DNA from: Heligmosomoides polygyrus polygyrus
Lineage: Eukaryota; Nematoda; Chromadorea; Rhabditida; Heligmosomidae
DNA: 64,000 bases
Direction: 5' to 3'
Assembly (NCBI GenBank): GCA_947396885.1
Contig: OX377202.1
Span: 17,050,001-17,114,000 of the forward strand
The translations under genes and the position numbers were made by a program. Below, piece by piece: positions 52,785 through 61,998 of this stretch (the first letter of the stretch is position 1; every line of letters begins with the position of its first letter). The notes under the pieces were generated by a model. The model searched no databases. It was not told the DNA's origin and saw only the letters and a list, made by a program, of their open reading frames with translations.

Positions 52785-53073
52785 ATGGGCGCGTGTAGCG
52801 CTGTCGGAGGAGGCGGCGGCTGTCGCGTGCACCCGATACCAGGTTCCTCGTTCGGATTTCCCGCCCAGGCTAACCAAGCCCTCCATCCCTACGGGGACGG
52901 TGAATTGGTACCAGACTTGTCTGGGAAGGATATAGCACTGACTTGTTTATCGGCTGACCACCGCAAGTCATTGTATGGCCAAATACGCATTCAAATCGCC
53001 TCCACGACACCCCGTAGAAGTAGAATGCGTGGCGTATCCCAAAAGGAATTGGGTAACGCCGTCCTTTATCCTT
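52785..53073 (+). mobile_element. Full-length family S SINE with 12-bp target duplication
   Basis: ATGGGCGCGTGTAGCGCTGTCGG to GCCGTCCTTTATCC. TATCCTCGCTGG flanks it at 52773-52784 and 53074-53085 (the right copy merges with the TTTATCC tail). It sits at the 3' junction of Penelope-like element 2. Confidence 0.94.
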
Positions 53074-53085
53074 TATCCTCGCTGG

Positions 53086-54105
53086 CACAGATGCAGAAAA
53101 TCACAGCTGATAACGATGCCGATGTTTCAAGATGAGAGGATATGGAGACTAATAACTTTTTTGTTCTAATCCGAAAGCAAATTTTATTTCAACTCGATCA
53201 CAGCTACCATGCATTTTCTAACAATTTCGCTCGCTTCGTTAAAAGTTGTGCGTAAAACAGAGGCCCTCGTTCTTCCCGTTTTTAGCGTACGGCATACATT
53301 CTGCCCATGTGGAATACTGTGTAAGGCATTGAACGCTAAAGGAATAATCTGCTATCCATTTCCAGCCATGAAAAAATATCAAGCATTTCTGCCTGAGCAG
53401 GGAATTGAACCGAAATCGATAAGCGTGCGCGAGCAATGCGCACCGTAGAAACCAAAATAGGTGCCACATTGCGCTTCGAAAATGAGCATCATCTTTCGCT
53501 CTCGGACGCTTCTTCAAGAATCATTTTCCGCAGTTGAACCTAGGTTAATTAGTTTGGCAGAAGTGCGCAAAAGTGCACAGAGACTGCCGAAAGCGGTCAA
53601 TATCTCGTTTAAGAATGGACACCTCATTGAGGAGGGTTTCGAAAATAGTTTATGGCCAAGTTTTGCATCTTATCTTGGGCATTATGTACTTTTTAAAGAG
53701 GCTAAATCGTGTTCGACTTAAAGTACGGAAACGGCAGAGATCTCCGATAAGGTTGACTGATTTCGAAGTCTGCCAAATTCCATTTAAGTTTATGAATTTT
53801 TAACAACAGTAATAGTAGTTGCTATCCTTGATGTTTTACTCTGGATTTACCATGGCAATATGATGATATAGAAGAAAGAAGTTTTTAGTGAGGTCCCGAC
53901 TAGAATGTTCAGGCTGTAGTGGTCAGGGATCAGTTGACGGTGCTGTTTTGCAGGAAGAGCTTACGCAGAACCGGATGTACGCACTCAACGATTTACTACT
54001 GCGTTATGGGTCCATTACGACACCGATGGCCGTTTCTGGAACTCAACACTACGCAGAATAAAAACTCAAGAAATCGGAGAACGAGGTAGTAGGACAACAT
54101 CAAGG
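53086..54105. other. Unassigned stretch
   Basis: No gene or repeat recognised; the frames at 53209-53803 have no known motifs. Confidence 0.45.
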
Positions 54106-54394
54106 ATATGGATAAAGACAGCGTTACTCAATCCCCTTTGAGGGTTGCGCTACACATTCTACTTCTATGAGAGGTCATGGAGGCGATTTGAGTGCGTATT
54201 TCGTGTTTACAATGGCCTGCGATGGACAGCCGATGGACAAGTCAACGTCGTATACTTCCCAGACGAGTCTCGTACCGATTCACTGACCCCGGAGGGATGG
54301 AAGGCTCGCTCACGGCGGGAAATCCGAACCAAGAATCTGGTATCGGATGCAGGCGACAGCCTGTATCTCCATGGGCTGCGCTCCACTAACCCCT
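54106..54394 (-). mobile_element. Family S SINE (minus), moderately diverged
   Basis: GGATATGGATAAAGACAGCG tail, GGTTGCGCTACACATTCTAC, GACCCCGGAGGGATGGAAGG to GGGCTGCGCTCCACTAACCCC. A short deletion removes TTGGTTGGCC after AAGGC. Confidence 0.88.
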
Positions 54395-55030
54395 AGCAGG
54401 ACAATATATGCATGAACATAACTATAAAAATGAATTTAAAATAACAAATAAAACAAAAACAACCATGAAAGGCTGATCCACTTCAACTGAAAGAGAAGGG
54501 CGAATGCTGAAATCCTCGTTAAAAAAATTCACGAACACATCCATGCCATGGCAGCAAAGAGACTGGGTACCAGTCATGCGCCTACTGAGCGCTCGAGCTC
54601 ACAGACAGCGCGGCCGATGGAGGCAGGCGCGGTCGTCCCCGAGAGAGAACGGACGGCTTCACGCCGCTGCTGCCGAATTCTGCCCGGCAAGTGCTCTTCG
54701 TCGTCGGCTCATCGCTCGCTGCCGCCGCCGCCTCAGCGCTGTTCTTTTTGCGACGATCGTTCGAAGCACACGTAGGTCTGGCCAGAAACACTTCCCCCTC
54801 TCGCCCATCGGTTGACTCGCTATGGTTTTCGCTACATGTCGACCACAACGACTTCGGCTGACGACGATCGATGCGCAACGACACCAGCTGGGTCCTCAGT
54901 CGTTTTTATTCATTGGCTGGGTGGCCGCTCCCAGGCGATGAGCTCGGAAGGAGGAGCTCGATACGCGCAGCTCTCATGCATTTCAATTCCCAACTACTGT
55001 CTTAACGCTGAGGGGTTTCCGCTATGTGCC
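54395..55030. other. Unassigned, with G+C-rich island 54560-54980
   Basis: The island has a run of CGCCGCCGCC and a CATTGGCTGG CCAAT-type motif (54913). It could be a promoter region, but no spliced coding frame was found next to it. Confidence 0.35.
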
Positions 55031-55070
55031 ACTTTCACGTCAAACTGGACACTTTTCAAACCAAATATTC
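55031..55070 (+). repeat. Repeat family B 5' unit trace
   Basis: ACTTTCACGTCAAACTGGACACTTTTCAAACCAAA matches the units at 32360-32425. Confidence 0.4.
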
Positions 55071-55102
55071 CCTATTACAACGATGTTTTGTTGCGATCAA
55101 AA

Positions 55103-55219
55103 CTCTAGCATCAGGCGGGACTCAAACCCGCACCTTCTGCTGACCAGTGGTGTAATGGCGTAAAACATTCCCGCCTGGTCAGCAGGAGGAGCGCGTTCGA
55201 GTTCCGCCTGGCGCTAGAG
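55103..55219 (+). repeat. Inverted duplication of a tRNA-Gly-like unit
   Basis: The plus strand from 55147 carries a nearly whole tRNA-like sequence: TGGTGTAATGGCGTAAAACAT, CCGCCTGGTCAGCAGG, CGTTCGAGTTCCGCC, TGGCGCTA. Just left (55103-55147) lies the reverse complement of its own 3' half. The 45-bp arms begin CTCTAGCATCAGGCGGGACT on the left and end CGCCTGGCGCTAGAG on the right. ACGATGTTTTGTTGCGATCA on the left flank is shared with the 57.7-kb array. Confidence 0.8.
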
Positions 55220-55380
55220 TCAAGGCAGCAGAAAATTGTTTGAGAGCTTACAACCTCAATACTAACCACTTAAGGCTCAAAGAAAATGAATTGAATTGAA
55301 ATCAAATTCTTCCTTCCACTTGCACAACATTTATACTAAATGGAAGAATAGAATCGGAAAGCACTCTATTTCTATCACCA
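55220..55380. other. Short unassigned interval
   Basis: Nothing recognised. Confidence 0.4.
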
Positions 55381-55399
55381 CCTATATATAAAAGAGTTT

Positions 55400-55508
55400 G
55401 TCCGTCGAGTGATCTAATCTAAGTGAGATACGCCGCATCACCCACAGCGAGAGCGGTCGAATGATCTAATCTAATCGTAAGTGAGGTACGCTGTATCATC
55501 CACAGCGC
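55400..55508 (+). repeat. Two-unit tandem repeat
   Basis: GTCGAGTGATCTAATCTAAG... and GTCGAATGATCTAATCTAAT... both continue GTGAGATACGCCGCATCACCCACAGCG-type sequence, with a 4-bp length difference. Confidence 0.85.
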
Positions 55509-55679
55509 GGTAAAAATTTCCCATTGAACGTGGGAATTGTTGCAGCATGGGAAGCGCATCCTTTTACTGCTCGACACAACAGCACCTACACGCGTTCCTG
55601 GGCGTCCAGATTCAGAAGCCGTGCCGCCGACTTCGTGCCATTAGCATAAGAAGACCACTAAACGGGTAAGAGTATAAGT

Positions 55680-56600
55680 GAGACTTCGAGGGTGGAGAAC
55701 TGACAGCGACCAGGGGGTAGCGACTTGGAGGAAGCATCGGGGGTGGGGGGGGGGGGGCGATAGGGGGATCAATGAAGCAGGCCAGGAGGTGACACCAAGA
55801 AGGGTTTAGACATTAAGGAGGGAACAGTAGGGAATTGTCAATCAGGGAGGGGGAGCAGTTAAGAGGATCAGTAAGGGGATCCATTACCAGTAAGAGAGTA
55901 CGGATTTAGAAGATGTTACATCGATGACACGCAATGGGCGTTCGCTCGCCGTCTCCAGTATGAGCATGGGAGAGCTACTTAATTGGGGAGAGTAGTAAGG
56001 AGGATTCCGAGGTGGAGGGGTTCTACCTGGAAGAAGGAACCTGGAGTCGGGACCAGGACTAGAAACCAACAAGAAGGGAGCCGTAAGGGAATTCATACGG
56101 CGAACAAGGAATCTGCCATATGCATAGCCTCATCAGGCTCGACATAGCGGCGACTGCGCGCGCTTCTGAGCTTCATAATTCGGAAGGCGAGTCTTCTGAG
56201 CTTCCGGATCCAGAACATGGGCCCTCCACGTCGCGCAACAAGCGTACTGATTCTGAATATGTGTCACCGACGTCTGCCGTTAGCATGGGAGGCCCACTAA
56301 GGATGTGGTGGAGAAGGGCAGTAAGGGAACCTCTAGGGTTTACCAGGAGAGCGAGCAGGAAGGAAAGGAACAACCTGCAGAAGGGGCCAGGACGGGAACA
56401 CCAGCAAGAAGAGACCAGTAGGGGTTAAAAGTGGAAACAAAAAAGTGGGTCAGGAGTTGGGACCAGGAGGGTGGGAGAACTAAAGAGGGAAGGGAAGACC
56501 AGTAAAGGCGGACCAGCAACAGATCCAGTAAAAAGAAACGAGTGAGGGGGAACCTGGCTTTGGAAGAGATGTCAACGATACCCGGAAACGCTAGATGTTG
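55680..56600. repeat. Purine-rich, irregular ACCAGnAGGG-type repeat region
   Basis: The plus strand is G/A-rich over about 900 bp, with scattered ACCAG..GGG, CAGTAAGGG and GGAGGG words every 15-25 bp and a G run at 55741-55757. It is interrupted by mixed sequence at 55905-55970 and 56095-56280. The frame in the latter (56120-56428; includes HNSEGESSELPDPEHGPSTS) is open for 100 codons but unrecognised. Confidence 0.55.
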
Positions 56601-56862
56601 AGCATGAGAACGGTTGCGGAAGAGCAACCTGAGGGACAGAAGTACTGCGCAGAGCAAATCAATGGACGGTCCGGAGAGAACGTCTATGACGAAGGTACCG
56701 AAGTGGTGCTGAGCTTGATGCCGATAAAGCACGCAGCAGGTCCTAGATGTTAGCGAATTTTAAGTTTTACAAAAACTACTTTCCATAGGTCAATGATGCT
56801 GCAAAGTCGCGCGAAGCGAGCAAGTGCAAGACACGCCTTTAGGCGTGTCGGAGCACTTGTTA

Positions 56863-56935
56863 CTGTTATAAATTAGTTCCGTGCAGTTTTAAAACGCACC
56901 TGAAGTGCATTAAACAAATAAATAAATAAACGAAA
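56863..56935 (+). repeat. LINE-type A-rich tail
   Basis: GTGCATTAAACAAATAAATAAATAAACG follows the hairpin terminus. It could be a separate LINE 3' end. Confidence 0.4.
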
Positions 56936-57265
56936 AAATCAGGTTGGACACCTTCCAAATAAAAGCGAATTTTTTGCATTTAAAGAGAGACTTTTTGAAG
57001 GGGTTAGAATTGTTTTCAAAGAAAAATTTTTGTGACTTTGTTTTAAATTTTTTAATTTTTTAAAATCCTTCTTAATCCAACAAGTGAGCGTACTGTTTGA
57101 GACTTTATAACAATTATCCTAGAAAAGATACCAAAATTCATTGTGTTTCAAAGCACAGGAAAGCTGCAGTTATTTACACAGTGTGTTGAAAAAAGAGCCC
57201 GCGCCGTGCATTCCTCTAGCTCGGCGCGATTTTCATTTGACGGACAGCAAAACTTGTTGAACTAA
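56936..57265 (+). repeat. Dispersed repeat family B, copy 3 (weak)
   Basis: CAGGTTGGACACCTTCCAAATAAAAGCG at the start and GCCCGCGCCGTGCATTCCTC, AGCTCGGCGCGATTTTCATTTGACGGACAGCA near 57198-57250 keep the family order and spacing. Confidence 0.5.
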
Positions 57266-57645
57266 TCATTATCGGTCACGTTAGGATTCTGATATCACTT
57301 ATCACTGGTAGCTTATGCATGAAACGAGTTGAAGCCACAGGCAGTAGCCATTTTGAGTTCTAGGTGAGTATTTGTACCAGCATTCATCAATCATAGCTGA
57401 TAAATATCGATCGATAAACGATCTTTACTGCCGCTGACTGCTCTGAGTAGGTTCGATCCGAATATGGCACCAGCTGGACCACTTTCTTACACTTGGTTTA
57501 ACAGAACACAAGCCAATAAATACTGAATACGAAATTGAATGAAAAAATGAATAATAATTGAATAGTGATATTGTCGATCTCTTCCTAAAATTTTGTGGCA
57601 ACGCCTACAGCCTCGTGGAAACTCTTAGAATGAACACTGCCACAT
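57266..57645. other. Unassigned A+T-rich interval
   Basis: Nothing recognised before the tRNA-like array. Confidence 0.5.
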
Positions 57646-57700
57646 AACAGAGATGGAAAGTGAGCTGTCATAACGATGTTTTGTTGCGATCAAAACTTTT

Positions 57701-57775
57701 AGCGCCAGGCGGGACTCGAACCCGCACCTCCCTCTAACCGGGCGGGAATGCTCTACGCCATTACACCACCGGCGC
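57701..57775 (-). tRNA. tRNA-Gly-like sequence, unit 1 (probable pseudo-tRNA)
   Basis: On the minus strand GCGCCGG pairs with CTGGCGC (7 bp, one G-T). The D region TGGTGTAATGGCG matches tRNA-Gly (UCC type) genes. The T arm GCGGG-TTCGAGT-CCCGC is perfect and carries the B box. The anticodon arm CCCGC-CCGGTTA-GAGGG has a G-A mismatch and C instead of the universal U33, which would give anticodon GGU. These faults argue against a working tRNA. TTTT occurs within 8 nt downstream, so Pol III transcription is possible. Confidence 0.6.
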
Positions 57776-57981
57776 CGTTTGATCGAACGCAACATCCACA
57801 CCTCGTGGGGCCGATCAGCACCCACCCGTATCCGGGATGAGCTGGCCGCTGATATCAGCATGGAACCAGTTAAGCTGATGGTCTTGATAGAAACGATTCA
57901 AATCAGTTTCATTAAGCCTCAAGTGGCAGGTATCGAGGTTGTGAGCTGTCATAACGATGTTTTGTTGCGATCAAAACTTCT

Positions 57982-58056
57982 AGCGCCAGGCGGGACTCGA
58001 ACCCGCACCTCCCTCTAACCGGGCGGGAATGCTCTACGCCATTACACCACCGGCGC
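57982..58056 (-). tRNA. tRNA-Gly-like sequence, unit 2 (probable pseudo-tRNA)
   Basis: Identical to unit 1 over the tRNA-like part. Just downstream it has CTAGAAGTTTTG where unit 1 has CTAAAAGTTTTG. Confidence 0.6.
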
Positions 58057-58262
58057 CGTTTGATCGAACGCAACATCCACACCTCGTGGGACCGATCAGC
58101 ACCCACCCGTATCCGGGATGAGCTGGCCGCTGATATCAGCATGGAACCAGTTAAGCTGATGGTCTTGATAGAAACGATTCAAATCAGTTTCATTAAGCCT
58201 CAAGTGGCTGGTATCGAGGTTGTGAGCTGTCATAACGATGTTTTGTTGCGATCAAAACTTCT

Positions 58263-58337
58263 AGCGCCAGGCGGGACTCGAACCCGCACCTCCCTCTAAC
58301 CGGGCGGGAATGCTCTACGCCATTACACCACCGGCGC
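58263..58337 (-). tRNA. tRNA-Gly-like sequence, unit 3 (probable pseudo-tRNA)
   Basis: Identical to unit 2. It ends the array: its 5' flank GTTGCGTTCGATCAAAC is followed directly by the right 17-bp direct repeat instead of the spacer. Confidence 0.6.
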
Positions 58338-58369
58338 CGTTTGATCGAACGCAACAGAGATGGAAAGTG

Positions 58370-58789
58370 TAGTCGTCCTCATTAGCTCTGCAGTGCACGT
58401 CACGCCTAGTACTCGGTTGTTACGCACTCCGAGAAGCAGCAGAAGCTGATTATATAATGGACAAACGTGCGACCCCGTCTAATGCCACTGTTGCTAAAAT
58501 CGGCCATGCTACAGTCCATCACATTAAATGCTGCTCACGAAGGATTCTGACGTGAAGAATAACACTCAACATCAGTGATTGAAGAGATGGAGCCCACCGC
58601 TGCCTTCTACTTCATGAGAACGATAGAGGGTCGTGAATCGACTGCCGTGTGGCAGTTGTGAACTTAAAAAGTTGAAGGTGTTTGTTTATTTGTTATGACT
58701 ATTTAATACGGTCGGGTGAAAACTTATGGAACATGCTCTACGCAACAACAAATAACACTTCAAAACAACAGAAACAATAGATAAACATG
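58370..58789. other. Unassigned interval
   Basis: No gene or repeat recognised between the tRNA-like array and the Penelope-like fragment. Confidence 0.45.
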
Positions 58790-59035
58790 GTAAGGGTGAA
58801 AGAGCACGCGGATGGGTTGAATAAGCGCAAGGTCTCTACCCTTTGGGAGAGCAGAGATTGCGAATCCACAATGGCACAGCGATTGGGGTGCAGGAGACGA
58901 TCTTGGCACGGGAGTCCGATATCGCAGCGCGGAAGACTCTGGAGGCGTTGTGGATTGCGTTCAAGAACCCCGCAATTAACAGAAAATAGGAGCGGGTGAC
59001 CGTTATCCAGGAGCTGTGCCCCATTTGCCGACCTC
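58790..59035 (+). pseudogene. Penelope-like element 3, C-terminal GIY-YIG fragment
   Basis: RVKEHADGLNKRKVST in one frame continues, one base shifted at about 58840, as PLGEQRLRIHNGTAIGV, QETILARESDIAARKTLEAL and WIAFKNPAINRK, then a TAG and ERVTVIQEL. Compare VKEHLAGKDRINLRTPLGRH and RKALEAFWIFARNPSIN in the 21.3-kb copy. The sequences differ enough to be a second Penelope lineage. The catalytic domains are absent. Confidence 0.8.
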
Positions 59036-60329
59036 TGTGGCCTTCAACCAGGAGGACGCCAACGAGAAAGTCGCTGAAGATGTGGCCCGAAGGGAGAGTC
59101 TCATTCATCCACGTCCTTCTCCATCCGAAGGTGACTTAGCAGTCTCTCGGCTGTCTCCATAAGGTCAGTCGGGTTGCCTTACTCCCCTTTTCGTCTCATT
59201 CTACCACTTGCTCCTGGAGCGTCTGTAAGCTTCTGAAATGGTCTTTCGGCGGGTAATTTTCCCTGCTCCTTTCGTCTTCTCCAGGCTCTAATGAAGGCGG
59301 TTACACCGAAAGGTATGCCAAATAAAGAAGTATACCAATCGTAGCTCAACAGCTTCACACGAGATCCTACAGCACAAAGAAAAAACACGCCAAGATTTAA
59401 CGAAGTCGAACATGGAACAATAAATGTACAATAAGAACTTCAGTAGAGCCTTCTTAGCAACTCGCCTGAAAGGATTCTTCAGATATGTAGATCCGCCCCT
59501 AACTGTAAAAAACTAATCCCCTGCTCCTGATTTCGATTTTTGAGCCCATCTTGTCCCGGAGACAACGAAATTGTAAAATTTCTCGTTCTTATTCGTACTT
59601 GCCCGTGCTTTTAGCACATTTGGATAGGATTCCTTTCGTCCGGAAGTATAGTTCCTGGTGAAAGTTAACCGATAGTTTTCAACTAGCGGGATCGGGGTGT
59701 ACATTAGGAGGTTTATATTTTTGAAGTAGATCATAAAGCATTCAAAATAAATCCACTGAAAACGTGCAAACAAGATTCGAAGTTTTAAGTATGGTGCAAG
59801 AATAGGCATAAAAATTGCCCTCCGACCTCCTACGAGAAGTTCCGAGTTCATTTAGCGTTTAGCACTTCAACTGATTACTTGTGCTATAAGTGGCCCGAAC
59901 GAGCGATCTGACATCTGCAGGTCTTAGGTCCGGCCGATTCTCCTAAGGCACATTCGAATGTGGCCGGGCATTTCCTATCTCAAAAAGCACGTTTGGAGTG
60001 AGGAACTGAAATCCGTTCTCGCCGAAAATTTTATTTTTCTAGAAAAAGAAAAGAAATTGTCCCATTTCGACTACATTATTTTAGGGTAGCAAGGCTTTTC
60101 TCATGGTTGAACAATGCTTGGTATTCTGGTGAAAAAAGCATATTTTCATGTTCAGGTCTAGAGCTCCAGTCTTCATTCTATTTTGATAATTTATTTTTAT
60201 TCTATTATTACTTATAATTAATTATTATAATATTAATTTATTTATTTCTATATATTTTTTTAATTTTCAATTTTTTGTAAATTATTTCTATTCTATTACT
60301 AATTATAATTATTTATTATATTCTTAATT
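59036..60329. other. Unassigned stretch
   Basis: No gene recognised; 60170-60325 is extremely A+T-rich (TTATTTTTATTCTATTATTAC-type). Confidence 0.45.
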
Positions 60330-60626
60330 GGGCGCGTGTAGCGCAGTCGGAGGAGGCGCCGAAGGTTGCGTGCACACCCTGTACCAGGTTCCTGGTTCGG
60401 ATTTCCCGCCCAGGCCAACCAAGCCTTCCATCCCTGCGGGGTCGGTGAATTGGTACCAGACTTGTATGGGAAGGATAGAGCGCTGACTTGTTCATCGGCT
60501 GGCCACCGCAAGTCATTGCAAGGCCGAATACGCATTCAAATCGCGTCCACGACACCCCGTAGAAGTAGAATGCGTGGCGCATCCCAAAAGGGATTGAGTA
60601 ACGCCGACCTTTATCCTATATCCTTT
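60330..60626 (+). mobile_element. Family S reference: full-length tRNA-derived SINE
   Basis: A 297-bp element in three parts. The first, about 80 bp, is tRNA-like: GGGCGCG near the start pairs with the CCCGCCC end. TAGCGCAGTCGG (60339-60350) fits the Pol III A box and GGTTCGGATTTCC (60394-60406) the B box. A central unique part follows (CCAACCAAGCCTTCCATCCC, GGTCGGTGAATTGGTACCAG, GCTGACTTGTTCATCGGCTG). The 3' domain is GTAGAAGTAGAATGCGTGGC, GCATCCCAAAAGGGATTGAG, then the tail CTTTATCCTATATCC. Flanks TATTCTTAATT (60319-60329) and TATTCTAAATT (60627-60637) are a slightly decayed target duplication. It encodes no protein and would depend on a LINE partner. Confidence 0.96.
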
Positions 60627-61998
60627 TATTCTAAATTATTTCTATTATTAATAATTTATTTCTGTTCTATTAATAACAGTTGTACATTTCATTTTAAAAC
60701 ACGTTCCTCTGAACAGTTTAGTAAAACAATACCGCTCTGAACGGGGCTAAAATTAAGCTGGAGTAGTAAAATGAAATTCCATTCTTAGCTTGGCTATTTC
60801 GACTGCTCAAGTTGGCACCGAATCACTTTCCAAATGAATTTATCGAACCGCAGGAAAGGTATACGTGCTAAAAAGAATCGAACCCGCTAAATCTGTGAGC
60901 AGGTCTCTGTTTCGCACATCTTTCCCATCGTAATTGAGGTAGTTGATGTGGGATTCAGTTCAGTCTTATCACGAAACCTTTGAAGCGATCGTCCTTTTCA
61001 TAAAGCTGTCCGTCTTCGTTTAAAAGCTTTGTTAGCACAGAAAAAGTGGTGTGAAATGGATTAGGTACGGATCGCAGGCACAAAAAGCTGGGAGATGGCA
61101 CCTAGGAAGATCTCTCTGGGTTCAGTGCATCACTTTGGAAGGTCAGTATAGCTGTTCACAAACTATACTTCTAAACATTGGCTCCTTCTTTTTTCTCCTT
61201 CTAATGCTCTTGTAGAAATCGTAATAAACTGAGACATAACGAGTTTCCAAACACACAATGTCTGGGGCGGTTTAAAGCGAACTGGCCGACGAAAGGGTGT
61301 CAACAGTTTTTTTTTCAGAATTTCTCAGTCAATCACTCTATATTAACCTTCAGTTTGTATATCTTGTCTTAACAGTAACATTGGCAAGAATAAATGAAAT
61401 GAAACACTTTAGGAGCTCTGAAAGAAAAATGAAATCTGTTAGCGTTATACCTAGGCTCTTTCATAAAAATCAAATCCCTGTTTGAAACATCGCTGTCAGT
61501 AAAACTGACATACAAATTTAAAGAGAAATTTTGTGGCATACAAACTATCAGAATAACGCCGTGCTTTAGTTCAAAAATTAAAAATAAAAATTTTAAAGTC
61601 GATTGATTGTGTGTGGCGTAAATAAGTGTAAGTTTAGAAAAGAGCACCTCGGCGCTCCTATTTGTGGCAGAATGGCAGTGAGTACTGGTCGAGGGAGTAA
61701 AACGTTGCTGCAGATAAGGCTAACAGCAAGAGCTGCGCGTTCGATGAAAGAGGAGAGGAGAATATAATAGCTGCGGGCTACACTGTGCTACAAGATGGTG
61801 ACTAACGCTTCAGATCAAGGCCTAGTATGCGCCATGCGCATGGTCAGGATTTCATATTATAGACGTGATTGATTAGGCAGGGTCACATGTATGTTTCAGT
61901 TTCGTAGTAAACCTTTCACTCATTTTCCTGTCAATACATCTCTATAGCGGCGATTGGCACGACATGGATTCGTGAGAATCCGATGGATCCTCACCAAT
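60627..61998. other. Unassigned A+T-rich stretch
   Basis: AAAAAGAATCGAACCCGC (60874) resembles a reverse B box without a matching A box. No gene recognised. Confidence 0.4.

Larger units (their letters stand above)
55381..56862 (+). mobile_element. Possible non-autonomous Helitron-like element
   Basis: The right end (56793-56862) carries TCGCGCGAAGCGAGCAAGTG, a strong hairpin GACACGCC-TTTA-GGCGTGTC nested in CAAGTGC/GCACTTG, and GTTA. The same blocks recur at 1782-1850. The left end may be CTATATATAAAAGAGTTTG with two 55-bp tandem repeats (GATCTAATCTAA...GTGAG.TACGC.G.ATCA.CCACAGCG). No Rep/helicase is present. The left boundary and the class are inference; the repeated hairpin terminus is direct. 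Confidence 0.35.
57646..58369. repeat. Tandem array of 281-bp tRNA-like units between 17-bp direct repeats
   Basis: Landmark TAACGATGTTTTGTTGCG occurs at 57671, 57952 and 58233, an exact 281-bp period. Two full periods plus a partial third (ending after the tRNA-like part) are present, with only single-base differences between them. AACAGAGATGGAAAGTG lies at both edges (57646-57662 and 58353-58369), like a target-site duplication for the whole array. Spacers contain the perfect palindrome GCTGATATCAGC. The short frames running through it are translations of the repeat, not genes. Confidence 0.92.

Noticed and set aside
54504..54884. Overlapping 75-103-residue frames in a G+C-rich island
   Set aside because: Open on both strands because stop codons are rare in G+C-rich DNA; Arg/Ala-rich and without motifs.
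57701..57775. Functional tRNA-Thr(GGU) gene
   Set aside because: C33 and a G-A pair in the anticodon stem, and a body resembling tRNA-Gly, make a working Thr tRNA unlikely.
57779..58299. Repeated 76-79-residue frames on both strands
   Set aside because: They are the 281-bp repeat unit read in different frames; identity of the proteins only reflects identity of the DNA.
57646..58369. Retrozyme (hammerhead-bearing circular RNA element) explanation for the tandem array
   Set aside because: Size and tandem layout fit, but I found no CUGANGA core on either strand of the unit, so this explanation is not supported.
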